Of a stretch of 64,000 nucleotides of DNA, positions 9,132-17,067 are shown piece after piece. The notes beneath the pieces are model-generated. The model was not told where the DNA came from and did no database searches. It worked only from the letters and a program-made list of their open reading frames with translations. Location: assembly GCA_900546665.1 (NCBI GenBank), contig URDY01000005.1, forward strand, positions 1 to 64,000, written 5' to 3'. This stretch comes from an uncultured Paraprevotella sp. GTDB taxonomy: Bacteria > Bacteroidota > Bacteroidia > Bacteroidales > Bacteroidaceae. Position 1 is the first letter of the stretch. Each line of letters starts with the position of its first letter. Position numbers and translations under genes: made by a program.

Positions 9132-9176
9132 AAAAAAGCTGCCGGCCCGAATATTCACATATCCGATCCGGCAGCT
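9132..9176 (-). terminator. Terminator of the LamG/GH43-like gene
   Basis: AGCTGCCGG (9137-9145) pairs with CCGGCAGCT (9168-9176). The minus-strand transcript then runs into six T residues. It lies about 20 bases past the stop codon at 9198 and splits the LamG/GH43-like gene from the GH97 operon. Confidence 0.8.
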
Positions 9177-9197
9177 CGCTTTTACTTACCATAACCT

Positions 9198-12100
9198 TTA
9201 ACGTACGGTTTTCACTCCGTTTATGATATAAATACCTTTAGGCAATCCGACAGGAATACGTCCCTGACCATCTGTCCGTCCATGGCAGACTCCTTTCAGA
9301 TCATAAATAGGTTTATTACCATGAAGATGATCTTTCCAGACATTCTCCCGGATGGAAGTAGGCAGTTGGTCCAAATGATAAATTTCAAAATTGTCAAAAC
9401 AGCACCAGTCCGTAGATGTCACTGTAGACCACTCGCGTTTCAAACCGAAATCCAACGTTTTCTCATCAAGATAGATCAATACATAATTGGCATAATTCGT
9501 CTGATCGGCTGAAAACAGACTGTTGGCATTTTGCATCGTATTGGCAAAACCGTTTAAAGAACCATTGTCATCACAAGGCAGTTCGTATAATGAACAGATA
9601 TCCGTCTCACGGTCATTGGCAAACAGAACATAATTGATTTTTTCTACTCCTTCACGACAGTCACGTCCCGTATAATCATTGTCGCCGTTACGTTCAAAAG
9701 CCTGGCAGGTGACCAGATAATAGCCCTCATCCAATGTCCGTTTGGTCTGACTCATGGATACTTTGTAGTCCACGGCCCGTAATGCGAAGAACTCAGCCAC
9801 ACCGTTACCCTGTCCGACCTTGCCACTGATGGTCCAACCGGATGTTCCGGATCCGAAAGTACCGTTGATGATGGTTATTTTAGTTCCGTTCTCCTTCAAT
9901 GTCTGATAATATCGGGAAACCGCATCATCAAGGAGGCCGGCCTGACGTTCCAGTTCCTCTGCCTGAGCATGTTCAGAAACGGCTTGAGCCTCATCAATCG
10001 CAGCCTGCAAATTGCCGCCATTCATCATCTGATCCGCCACACCAGAACGGCTTTCCAAATCCGACAGGTTGGCCTGTTGTGCCGTATACAATGCCTTCTG
10101 GAAATGGAAGCAGGCATGAAGTTCCTTATATACCGTCTGAAGGTCGGATAACCGTTCATTCAGATCGGTCAATTCTCCGCGGTCGTCAGCGACGACCTGT
10201 TCCGCCTTACTGATCAGATCCGCCAGTTCCTGACTGCCGGTCTTGACATTCAATGTCGCGCCATCCGCCATGAGTGCTTTCAGATCACTCCAAACCTGAA
10301 GCAAATCATACTCCGTACGGTTCACATGAATAAATGAACCATGCTGGGGAGAAAGATGACCGCTCATGGCCGGCGCAGGCTGAAGATTACGCAAAAGAGC
10401 ATCTGCCGTATGGAAATGATAACCGACATTATTGCCATAATTGACATTGCCGACATTCCATACATCATCATTAATGCGTCTGAAGACACTTGAAGCTTCG
10501 TACCCGCTGCCGTCCTGGAACGATGAAACCGGCTGGCTCCACTGAGGATCAAGCAAGTCTGCCGTCGTGATATCTATGATACCATTTCCGGCATAATCTC
10601 GGTATGACATGTGATACAAACTGTCCGTTTCCAAATAATTGATATCAGCATCGAGCACATTGTCTGTCTTGTTTTCTCCATATAACATACTGAAAGTCTC
10701 TATGCCCGTAAAATCTTCATTGGCCCTGGATATATAGAAATGATCGCAATCTCCATTATCCGTATTACCCACTGCATAGTAAATATAAGGATCACCGCCA
10801 ATAAACACGATCTGCGGAGCCCATACACGGCTGACCTTATCGGCAGTCAGTAATCTGGTGCCTGTATTGTCGTAAATATCTGTTACGGGGTTCTCTCTCA
10901 GATAGGCTTTCAGATCACACCGGGTATATGACCAGTTGATAAGATCGTAACTCTTGAACATACCTATCGAATAATTACCCAACATACTGGTACCATTATC
11001 CAAAGAGCCATAAAGATCGGTAGTTACGATATAATAACAGTTGCGCTTCTTGTCCTTAGCCAGAAAAGCATCTCTGCACCAGGGTAACTTCGAACCGATA
11101 CCGTCTATAATACTTTCACCTCTATTAAGTTCATTAAAGACCAAACCTTTATGTTCTTCCGTACCTAATGCATAGGTAATACACTGAGACACCAGTGTAC
11201 CGACTCCGGTCTGCGGTACCAGATTAGGCATGTGACAATACAGATAACCATAGGCATTGTCATCCGGCGCTACCCTGACGTTCAAAGGTTGTTCATAAAG
11301 ATCGAATGTGTTTCCATCATAAGTGATCCGTCCCTGAAGCGTTCCGACAACCACTGCAGTTTCTCCCCTTCCGGTCACGGTCAACAATCCGTCCTGATAA
11401 AGGACTCCGGCCTCACCGTCCACACCGGCAGACGGCGTATAGATCCATTCCACTGTACCATAAGTGCATTCCTCCGGCAACCTGACTTCACGATGAAGAT
11501 ATTGCACGGCCTTAGACAGATAAAGTTCTTCCTGACATACCTTCCTCATCTGTTCTTCTGTCAGAACGAGATCTGAAGAAACCGGTTTTTCTGAAGCCAA
11601 TACGGCCACTTGGTCGGCTGTAAGCGCTTCACCATAAATACGGAAATTATCCATCAACGTATTTTTCATGTAGGCATCTGCCGGAAACGGAGACTTTCCC
11701 AAATAATTTCCGGTAAAACCAGCTGCAAAGGCACCCGGCCATAATGAAATCGCTTTTTCGGCCTTCAGTTCCCCATCCAGATAATACAGGCACTGTCCTT
11801 CCTTCTGAACAATTGTCACGGTATGCCACTGATCGAGCACAAGCCCACATCCGGCATTTACATTATATGCCGTATTGTTTTTTATTTCATAATACCAACC
11901 TTTGTTTCCGGCCGCATTTACCAATCCCATATACTGTCCGGTACCGTTGGACAAAGCCCAGGCCCAACAATATTTGGAAAGATTATTGTCTGGACGTACC
12001 AGCAAATCCAACGTAACGGAATAATCTCCGTTCAACCCGGAAAGGATATTCCGGGCAATCGACTCTCCCAAATCCTGATAACCGTTTCCGGAGCCTGTAT

Positions 12101-12299
12101 TCAAAACATGATTGCCATCACTGGTCTGCATAATCATGGCATCATTAACCAAACTGGCCGGATATACACCACTATCGTCCTGAACCGTTTCCTGTTCAAA
12201 AGTATAACTTAACAAAGGTTGCTGAGCCTGAGAATTCAAAACCGATACTGATGCACAAATGCCGGCAAACCAAACTCTGTAATGTCTGTTGTGTTTCAT
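9198..12299 (-). CDS. Large exported LamG/GH43-like protein
   Basis: A 1033-residue exported multidomain protein, probably acting on polysaccharide. A signal peptide (about 1-25) ends at SQAQQ. A LamG/concanavalin-like domain follows (about 30-235, with HTVTIVQKEGQCLYYLDGE and NTLMDNFRIYGEAL). The middle (about 340-660) looks like a five-bladed GH43-type propeller: WCRDAFLAKDK, RVWAPQIVFIGGDPYIYYA, LDADINYLETDSLYHMSYRD and GYEASSVF would supply the Asp, Asp and Glu seen in that family. Then come helices (about 670-820), a carbohydrate-binding-like beta domain, and a C-terminal tail ending LPKGIYIINGVKTVR, similar to short sorting-type tails of Bacteroidetes. GH43 assignment is by motif reading only. 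The gene is bounded downstream by a terminator; upstream are two DUF4230 genes 66 bases away. Confidence 0.7.
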   Translation of the reverse strand: MKHNRHYRVWFAGICASVSVLNSQAQQPLLSYTFEQETVQDDSGVYPASLVNDAMIMQTSDGNHVLNTGSGNGYQDLGESIARNILSGLNGDYSVTLDLLVRPDNNLSKYCWAWALSNGTGQYMGLVNAAGNKGWYYEIKNNTAYNVNAGCGLVLDQWHTVTIVQKEGQCLYYLDGELKAEKAISLWPGAFAAGFTGNYLGKSPFPADAYMKNTLMDNFRIYGEALTADQVAVLASEKPVSSDLVLTEEQMRKVCQEELYLSKAVQYLHREVRLPEECTYGTVEWIYTPSAGVDGEAGVLYQDGLLTVTGRGETAVVVGTLQGRITYDGNTFDLYEQPLNVRVAPDDNAYGYLYCHMPNLVPQTGVGTLVSQCITYALGTEEHKGLVFNELNRGESIIDGIGSKLPWCRDAFLAKDKKRNCYYIVTTDLYGSLDNGTSMLGNYSIGMFKSYDLINWSYTRCDLKAYLRENPVTDIYDNTGTRLLTADKVSRVWAPQIVFIGGDPYIYYAVGNTDNGDCDHFYISRANEDFTGIETFSMLYGENKTDNVLDADINYLETDSLYHMSYRDYAGNGIIDITTADLLDPQWSQPVSSFQDGSGYEASSVFRRINDDVWNVGNVNYGNNVGYHFHTADALLRNLQPAPAMSGHLSPQHGSFIHVNRTEYDLLQVWSDLKALMADGATLNVKTGSQELADLISKAEQVVADDRGELTDLNERLSDLQTVYKELHACFHFQKALYTAQQANLSDLESRSGVADQMMNGGNLQAAIDEAQAVSEHAQAEELERQAGLLDDAVSRYYQTLKENGTKITIINGTFGSGTSGWTISGKVGQGNGVAEFFALRAVDYKVSMSQTKRTLDEGYYLVTCQAFERNGDNDYTGRDCREGVEKINYVLFANDRETDICSLYELPCDDNGSLNGFANTMQNANSLFSADQTNYANYVLIYLDEKTLDFGLKREWSTVTSTDWCCFDNFEIYHLDQLPTSIRENVWKDHLHGNKPIYDLKGVCHGRTDGQGRIPVGLPKGIYIINGVKTVR

Positions 12300-12303
12300 T
12301 AAT

Positions 12304-12336
12304 CGTCTATTTTAGGTTAATCATATATAATAGACG
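12304..12336 (-). promoter_or_regulatory. Inverted repeat in the leader of the LamG/GH43-like gene
   Basis: CGTCTATT and AATAGACG form a perfect 8-base inverted repeat with a 17-base spacer, starting 5 bases before the start codon. It could be an operator or an RNA hairpin close to the translation start. No standard TAnnTTTG promoter is visible in this 66-base gap. Confidence 0.35.
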
Positions 12337-12365
12337 TCTGAAAAGTCAAAATCCCCCAAAAAACA

Positions 12366-12968
12366 TCAAGAAAATGAAATAATAACCGTTTTAAAGCCCA
12401 TGGCCTTAAAAAAAGATTCAAAAGCAGCACTGGCATACTCCTCTGCGTGCTTCAGATTTTCTGGAGTCATGGCATTCCTGAGCATCTGATTATAAGCCTT
12501 ATAATATAATTGTTGACGGGCCTTATTGGACCAGCTTCCACTTTCATAAAAAATTCTTGTCCGCGTCTCATCAATAAACCTTCTGTCCAGCAGTCTGATT
12601 TTCGGTAATTTCAAAAAGACCGTATCTGCATGCGAAGTAATCCAGTCAGGAGAAGTCAGCCTCAAATCGATTCCAAAACGCAAGGTACCGGTATATATCG
12701 ATACGAGACGGTCATCAGAAAACAATCCCTTATGCAAGGTGTCTGTCACGACCTCCTGTTGTACAGCCAGAAATTCCCATTCTCCGATTTCCTCTATCTT
12801 ACGGATCTGTTGTGGTGTCAGATCAATAGAAGGATCGTAACCGACTTCCAACTTCACACCTCCACTACGCTTCCACCAGATTGCAGCTCCTGCCAGAACA
12901 CCCAACACGACCACAATCAACAGCAGTGAAAACAGACCTTTCAATGACTTCAAACCTTTACGCCCCAT
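12366..12968 (-). CDS. DUF4230 domain membrane-anchored protein
   Basis: A 200-residue protein of the DUF4230 type. It has a basic N-terminus, a transmembrane helix (about residues 12-30, SLLLIVVVLGVLAGAAIWW), and an extracytoplasmic domain. That domain contains LTPQQIRKIEEIGEWEFLAVQQEVV, then DDRLVSIYTGTLRFGIDL and KLPKIRLLDRRFIDE, all usual for the family. The role is unknown. It lies 7 bases downstream of another DUF4230-type gene, and the pair is probably one transcript. Confidence 0.72.
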   Translation of the reverse strand: MGRKGLKSLKGLFSLLLIVVVLGVLAGAAIWWKRSGGVKLEVGYDPSIDLTPQQIRKIEEIGEWEFLAVQQEVVTDTLHKGLFSDDRLVSIYTGTLRFGIDLRLTSPDWITSHADTVFLKLPKIRLLDRRFIDETRTRIFYESGSWSNKARQQLYYKAYNQMLRNAMTPENLKHAEEYASAAFESFFKAMGFKTVIISFS

Positions 12969-12975
12969 AATCTCT

Positions 12976-13650
12976 TTATTTAAGTTGTACGGCCTTTCCT
13001 TCTCTATCCCACAACAACGGCATATCCTGCTGACCGAATGTCTTGCGGAAAGATACCTTAATATTCTCCTCCTTATAACCCAACTTGACCATCATCGGAA
13101 TCAGCAGTCTGGCAGCACTGGTCTCTGCTGTCCGCAATATGCCGATTTCAGGTACGGTACGGATGACAGCCTCTTCACCTTGCCTGGCATAATTATTGAT
13201 CTCTTCAGAAGTAAACTGACTACGTGTCAGACTCACAAACTGCTTGACCTGATAATGGTCTATCTTAGATGAAGCCACTACCACACGAGGATCCGGCAAA
13301 ATCAGATGAATACGATCACCCTCCCTTCGAATATTCTTTTCGGAAAAGGCCGAAAAATCGATATAAGCTTTCAAGGTCACATCTATAGGTATCAGAATCT
13401 TTCTATCCCCCAACGGCACATTCACATCAAACTGATGCTGCAAAATCTGGCCTTTAACCTTTAATACATCATCCTTTGTCACTATTTTATGGATGTCATA
13501 TTCGGCCGTATACAAACGGGTACTCTGAACAGACTGCACGATAAGCGACAATGTATCGACCTTCACCTGTTCCGCCTTCGTTCCCCGATGGCCGCATCCC
13601 GTCAAACAGACAGACAGCCATATCGTGATTATGATTAAAACATTCTTCAT
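12976..13650 (-). CDS. DUF4230 domain lipoprotein
   Basis: A 224-residue lipoprotein related to the DUF4230 family. The start at 13650 gives a lipoprotein signal (MKNVLIIITIWLSVCLTGC); the frame is open to 13749, but that extension runs through a promoter-like element and is rejected. The mature part has the family pattern: LYTAEYDIHKIV, IPIDVTLKAYIDFSAFSEKNI, a predicted long strand RIHLILPDPRVVVASSKID, and a C-terminal segment ending KVSFRKTF. Function unknown. Tandem DUF4230 proteins, one lipid-anchored and one with a membrane helix, suggest they act together in the envelope (inference). Confidence 0.72.
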   Translation of the reverse strand: MKNVLIIITIWLSVCLTGCGHRGTKAEQVKVDTLSLIVQSVQSTRLYTAEYDIHKIVTKDDVLKVKGQILQHQFDVNVPLGDRKILIPIDVTLKAYIDFSAFSEKNIRREGDRIHLILPDPRVVVASSKIDHYQVKQFVSLTRSQFTSEEINNYARQGEEAVIRTVPEIGILRTAETSAARLLIPMMVKLGYKEENIKVSFRKTFGQQDMPLLWDREGKAVQLK

Positions 13651-13670
13651 CCTTTGTCTTACTTTATCTA

Positions 13671-13678
13671 CAAAGATA
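13671..13678 (-). promoter_or_regulatory. Candidate -7 element of the DUF4230 pair
   Basis: On the minus strand this reads TATCTTTG, a perfect Bacteroidetes -7 box, about 21 bases before the start codon at 13650. A correctly spaced -33 TTTG is not evident. Confidence 0.5.
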
Positions 13679-13770
13679 ACAGATAAAAATATACAGTGAC
13701 TCATTCCAACCGGAAAAAAATGAATCACCTTGCTTCCAAATCTGATCAACAGATAAAACTAAATCTATTT

Positions 13771-13801
13771 TTTGTTATACTCTCAATTTACATTATCTTT
13801 G
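13771..13801 (+). promoter_or_regulatory. Bacteroidetes-type promoter of the DUF4738-type lipoprotein gene
   Basis: TTTG at 13771-13774, 19 bases, then TATCTTTG at 13794-13801. This is a full consensus match, with the ATG 28 bases downstream. Confidence 0.8.
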
Positions 13802-13828
13802 CATACAACTAATTGAGATAACAGCAAA

Positions 13829-14407
13829 ATGAACAAACACATCAAAACACTTGGATTTATTCTGACGGCATGCTTCATAGCCTTGTCATGCCGAAATAAT
13901 GAAAAGACGGAAACACCTTACAGCGAATATGAAAAGCCGGAAAACAGTAACGAAGTGCAAAAGATGAAGGACTACCATTACAGTGCCAAGGTAGAAGCCT
14001 TTGGAAAATCCTACACTTATGATATAGTAAGAGAAGTCAACGATACGCTTCCGACCATCAAAGACGACACGGGATTGCAATATGCCGATAACTATATCCG
14101 TCTGAGAATAAATGAAAACGGCAAGGAAATCTTCAATAAGCTCTTTACCAAGAACACGTTCAGATCTTATCTAGAAAAGGATTTCATTCAGCACGCCTTA
14201 CTGGAAGGAATGGCTTTCGACCGGGTTACAACGGAAGGTCTGAGATTTTCGGCCAGTATCAGTTATCCTAACTCTGACATCTATATTCCGCTGGCCATTA
14301 CCATTTCCAGAAACGGATCGTATACCATCGTAAAGGATGATGTACTGGACACCATGGTTGAAGATACCGTTTCATCCGAAGATACGGAAGATATAGAAGG
14401 AATCTAA
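13829..14407 (+). CDS. DUF4738-type lipoprotein
   Basis: A 192-residue lipoprotein. The signal segment ends in FIALSC, giving a lipid-anchored cysteine near residue 21. The rest is a soluble domain with strands YHYSAKVEAFGKSYTYDIVREV and YIRLRINENGKEIFNKLFTKNTF, and a very acidic C-terminus (EDTVSSEDTEDIEG). The pattern resembles the DUF4738 family of Bacteroidetes; no function is known for it. It is followed after 22 bases by a transglutaminase-like gene, and both appear to run from one strong promoter. Confidence 0.65.
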   Translation: MNKHIKTLGFILTACFIALSCRNNEKTETPYSEYEKPENSNEVQKMKDYHYSAKVEAFGKSYTYDIVREVNDTLPTIKDDTGLQYADNYIRLRINENGKEIFNKLFTKNTFRSYLEKDFIQHALLEGMAFDRVTTEGLRFSASISYPNSDIYIPLAITISRNGSYTIVKDDVLDTMVEDTVSSEDTEDIEGI

Positions 14408-14429
14408 CAGACAAAAATGAAAAATTGAT

Positions 14430-15635
14430 ATGGTCGTTATTAAAATCACTAATTCCTCATTTAAAAAATTCGGAATTGTAATGGCCATCCTGGCCATATT
14501 GGGAATTGGCGTTTTCTTCGGATGGCGCTTTAAAAACATCTTTCCTTCTGTTGATTTTGAACTGACAGATGATTTGGGAGGAAACATCTTTCCCTCGGCC
14601 ATATTGGCTGTAGCCACAACAGACACACTCGTGGTCCAACCTTCGGACACACTCGTGATAGGAAACCCCAAATCGAGCATCGCTATCCGGATCAAAAATC
14701 CGGTTTCCAATGCCCGACTGAAGATCACCTTAGGAGAAACCCCTTTCTTCAGAACGTCCGTATCCGAATTTATCCTGCCGGTAAAAGATTATGTCTATAC
14801 GGTCTATCCGGACATTCTTTGGAATTATGATGCCTTACGCAACAACAACCAGGCTGAACCAATCAATATTTCAGCCACCGTACAGGTAACCGGACATAAG
14901 CCTGTTCATGAAGTACGGACCTTTTCCGTACGGAGCATCAACGAATGTCTGCTCGGATATATCGACCGCCGCAACAAATACAAAAGGACAGACGTACTTC
15001 TTGCCGCATACGTGAACGAAAACCATCCGCTCATTGATGAAATTCTGAGAGAAGCCCTGAATACCAAAATAGTCAACAGGTTTATGGGTTATCAGACCAA
15101 CAAGAAGGGATATGTAGACAAGCAGGTTTATGCACTCTGGCACGTCCTGCAACAAAGAAACTTCCGATACAGTTCCATTTCATACAGCAGTCTGTCGAGC
15201 AATCTGGTTTTTGCACAACGTGTCCGCACATTCGAAGACGCTCTGAAATCATCACAAATCAACTGTGTGGACGGCAGTGTCCTGTTTGCTTCCCTGCTGC
15301 GAGCCATCAACATCGACCCGGTACTGGTACGTACACCCGGGCACATGTATATAGGCTACTACACTGACCGCAAACATGAAAATATTGATTTTCTGGAAAC
15401 AACCATGATAGGCGATATCGACCTGGATGATTTCTTCCCCGACGAAAAACTGGATTCAACCACTGTAGGTAAATCACAGAAGGAAATGTCGAGACTGACA
15501 TTTGACAAATCGAAGGAATATGCCAGAAAAAACTACGATACGCATAAATCCCAGTTCAAATCAAATGCACAAAGTTATATGTTTCTGGAAATCACACGAG
15601 GTCTCCGACGTAAGATCCAACCAATCGGAAAATAA
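14430..15635 (+). CDS. Membrane-anchored transglutaminase-like protein
   Basis: A 401-residue protein with a single N-terminal membrane helix (about residues 14-31, GIVMAILAILGIGVFFGW) and a large periplasmic part. A beta-rich region (about 60-180) is followed by a papain/transglutaminase-like core. QINCVDGSVLFASLLRAINIDPVLV contains the candidate nucleophile Cys279, and TPGHMYIGYY contains the candidate His305; an acidic third residue probably lies in the ENIDFLETT stretch. The Cys-His spacing fits bacterial transglutaminase-like (peptidase-type) domains, but activity and substrate are unknown. It is the second gene of an operon with a DUF4738-type lipoprotein and ends at a strong bidirectional terminator. 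Confidence 0.6.
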   Translation: MVVIKITNSSFKKFGIVMAILAILGIGVFFGWRFKNIFPSVDFELTDDLGGNIFPSAILAVATTDTLVVQPSDTLVIGNPKSSIAIRIKNPVSNARLKITLGETPFFRTSVSEFILPVKDYVYTVYPDILWNYDALRNNNQAEPINISATVQVTGHKPVHEVRTFSVRSINECLLGYIDRRNKYKRTDVLLAAYVNENHPLIDEILREALNTKIVNRFMGYQTNKKGYVDKQVYALWHVLQQRNFRYSSISYSSLSSNLVFAQRVRTFEDALKSSQINCVDGSVLFASLLRAINIDPVLVRTPGHMYIGYYTDRKHENIDFLETTMIGDIDLDDFFPDEKLDSTTVGKSQKEMSRLTFDKSKEYARKNYDTHKSQFKSNAQSYMFLEITRGLRRKIQPIGK

Positions 15636-15647
15636 ACCATATCACCG

Positions 15648-15694
15648 AAAAAGCCCGTCAGTAGTATGACAAATGTCTACTTGACGGGCTTTTT
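15648..15694. terminator. Bidirectional intrinsic terminator
   Basis: AAAAAGCCCGTCA and TGACGGGCTTTTT form a long stem with one bulge. It carries A and T runs on its two sides, between the convergent transglutaminase-like gene and luxS. Confidence 0.88.
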
Positions 15695-15715
15695 CAGTAA
15701 TCCAGTGAACTCTCA

Positions 15716-16204
15716 CTAGGCTTCTTGCTGCGGATAATGCAGATTTTCCGGTTTAATAACCAGCAATACTTCACGCAAATACTTCTCAGATTCCCATTTT
15801 GCCATGGGCAGGTCATGCAACAGATAATTTCCACAGTCTTTTGGTGCAGCCCCCGGAACTTCTCCTTCAAAATCGGCCACGAAACGGAATGTTTCCGTAA
15901 GAATCTCTACCATATCTTCTGCCTGCCAATCACCACGAACCAGAAGATAATTACCGGTCAGACACCCCATCGGTCCCCAATAAACAATTCTTTCTCCCCA
16001 CACCGGATGATTGCGAAGGAAAGTAGCTGCCAGATGCTCTATGGTATGCAAGGCTCCCTGCCCTAAAGCAGGCTCTCTGTTGGGTTCCTTCATTCGTATG
16101 TCGAAAGTGGTTACCACTTCACCGCCAATCATATCCTTCCGGGATACATAAATGCCTCTCAACAGATGTAAATGATCTATCGTAAAACTTGGTATCTTTT
16201 TCAT
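15716..16204 (-). CDS. luxS: S-ribosylhomocysteine lyase LuxS
   Basis: A 162-residue LuxS, which splits S-ribosylhomocysteine to homocysteine and the precursor of autoinducer-2. The metal-binding HTIEH motif gives His53 and His57 with Glu56, and KDCGNY gives the third ligand, Cys124. The active-site cysteine is Cys81 in GPMGCLTGNY; the more familiar form reads GCRTGFY or GCQTGFY, so two neighbours of the catalytic Cys differ here. FDIRMKEPN supplies the conserved Arg37. It is 25 bases downstream of the pfs gene, so the two successive steps of S-adenosylhomocysteine recycling are encoded in one operon. Length is normal. Confidence 0.96.
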   Translation of the reverse strand: MKKIPSFTIDHLHLLRGIYVSRKDMIGGEVVTTFDIRMKEPNREPALGQGALHTIEHLAATFLRNHPVWGERIVYWGPMGCLTGNYLLVRGDWQAEDMVEILTETFRFVADFEGEVPGAAPKDCGNYLLHDLPMAKWESEKYLREVLLVIKPENLHYPQQEA

Positions 16205-16229
16205 TGTCTGTATTTTAATCAGTTAATAT

Positions 16230-16925
16230 TCATAATGCAAGCGGCAATGATTCGAGAAAATTCTTCACGACCCCAAAAGAGCGGTCAGCAAGTGTTTCCC
16301 AAAAGCCTTCATATTGAGCCCAATGTTCATCTGCACCCGGTGTGTCACTGATAATACGGAAACTCAAAAACGGCTTGCCGTAAAGAAAACAGACCTGAGC
16401 TATGGCCGCAGACTCCATGTCTACCGCCAGTCCGTCTGGAAACTGTGCCTTAATCGCGTCCAGTTCTGAACGGTCCGTGATAAACTTGTCACCACTACAG
16501 ATCAGTCCGCCATGTACCTTGGTCTCACCGTTGATTGAAGATGCGACCCGGGCCAACACTTGGTCTCCGGAGAATTTTTCCGGCATCCCCTGTATCTGTC
16601 CGTAAGCATTCCCCATGCCACACCATACATCATGATAAACCACATGCTCACTGTAGACCACATCCATCACGCCTACCTTTGGATCTATTCCTCCGGCTAC
16701 ACCTGAGCTGATGACGACATCAGGATTCATCCGATTGATCAGTTCGGTTGCACCGACGGCTGCGTTGACCTTTCCGATACCGCACTCCATTATACACAGT
16801 GTATGCTGACCCAAACGGCCTTTAGTATACTCATAACGTCCCTCCCTGACCAACTGAACATCTTCTATCAAGGCTGCCAGTTGCTCACGTTCAGAACTCA
16901 TGGCTGCTATTATTCCTATTACCAT
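16230..16925 (-). CDS. mtnN: 5'-methylthioadenosine/S-adenosylhomocysteine nucleosidase
   Basis: A 231-residue Pfs/MTAN enzyme that removes adenine from S-adenosylhomocysteine and methylthioadenosine. It has the catalytic residues in their usual places: Glu12 in AAMSSEREQL, the ribose-binding Glu in VDMESAAIAQVC, and the catalytic Asp in ISDTPGADE. The glycine-rich GIGKVNAAVG and SSGVAGGID segments of the nucleoside phosphorylase fold are also clear. It is the first gene of the pfs-luxS operon, making the substrate for LuxS. A -7 box lies about 26 bases upstream. Confidence 0.96.
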   Translation of the reverse strand: MVIGIIAAMSSEREQLAALIEDVQLVREGRYEYTKGRLGQHTLCIMECGIGKVNAAVGATELINRMNPDVVISSGVAGGIDPKVGVMDVVYSEHVVYHDVWCGMGNAYGQIQGMPEKFSGDQVLARVASSINGETKVHGGLICSGDKFITDRSELDAIKAQFPDGLAVDMESAAIAQVCFLYGKPFLSFRIISDTPGADEHWAQYEGFWETLADRSFGVVKNFLESLPLAL

Positions 16926-16950
16926 ACGTCTTATTTTTCCTATTCATGCG

Positions 16951-16958
16951 CAAAATTA
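16951..16958 (-). promoter_or_regulatory. Candidate -7 element of pfs-luxS
   Basis: Reads TAATTTTG on the minus strand (fits TAnnTTTG), about 26 bases before the pfs start codon. No well-spaced -33 element is clear. Confidence 0.45.
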
Positions 16959-17014
16959 CGATTTTTCCTTCATTATATCAGGTTTATAAACAAATATTAA
17001 AAACAAATCGTGAT

Positions 17015-17045
17015 TTTGAAATACCGTCATATCCATTTATCTTTA
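17015..17045 (+). promoter_or_regulatory. Promoter of the pectate lyase gene
   Basis: TTTG at 17015-17018, 19 bases, then TATCTTTA at 17038-17045. The -7 box matches seven of eight consensus positions, and the spacing is ideal. Confidence 0.6.
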
Positions 17046-17067
17046 ACCGATAAATAACTTCAATACC

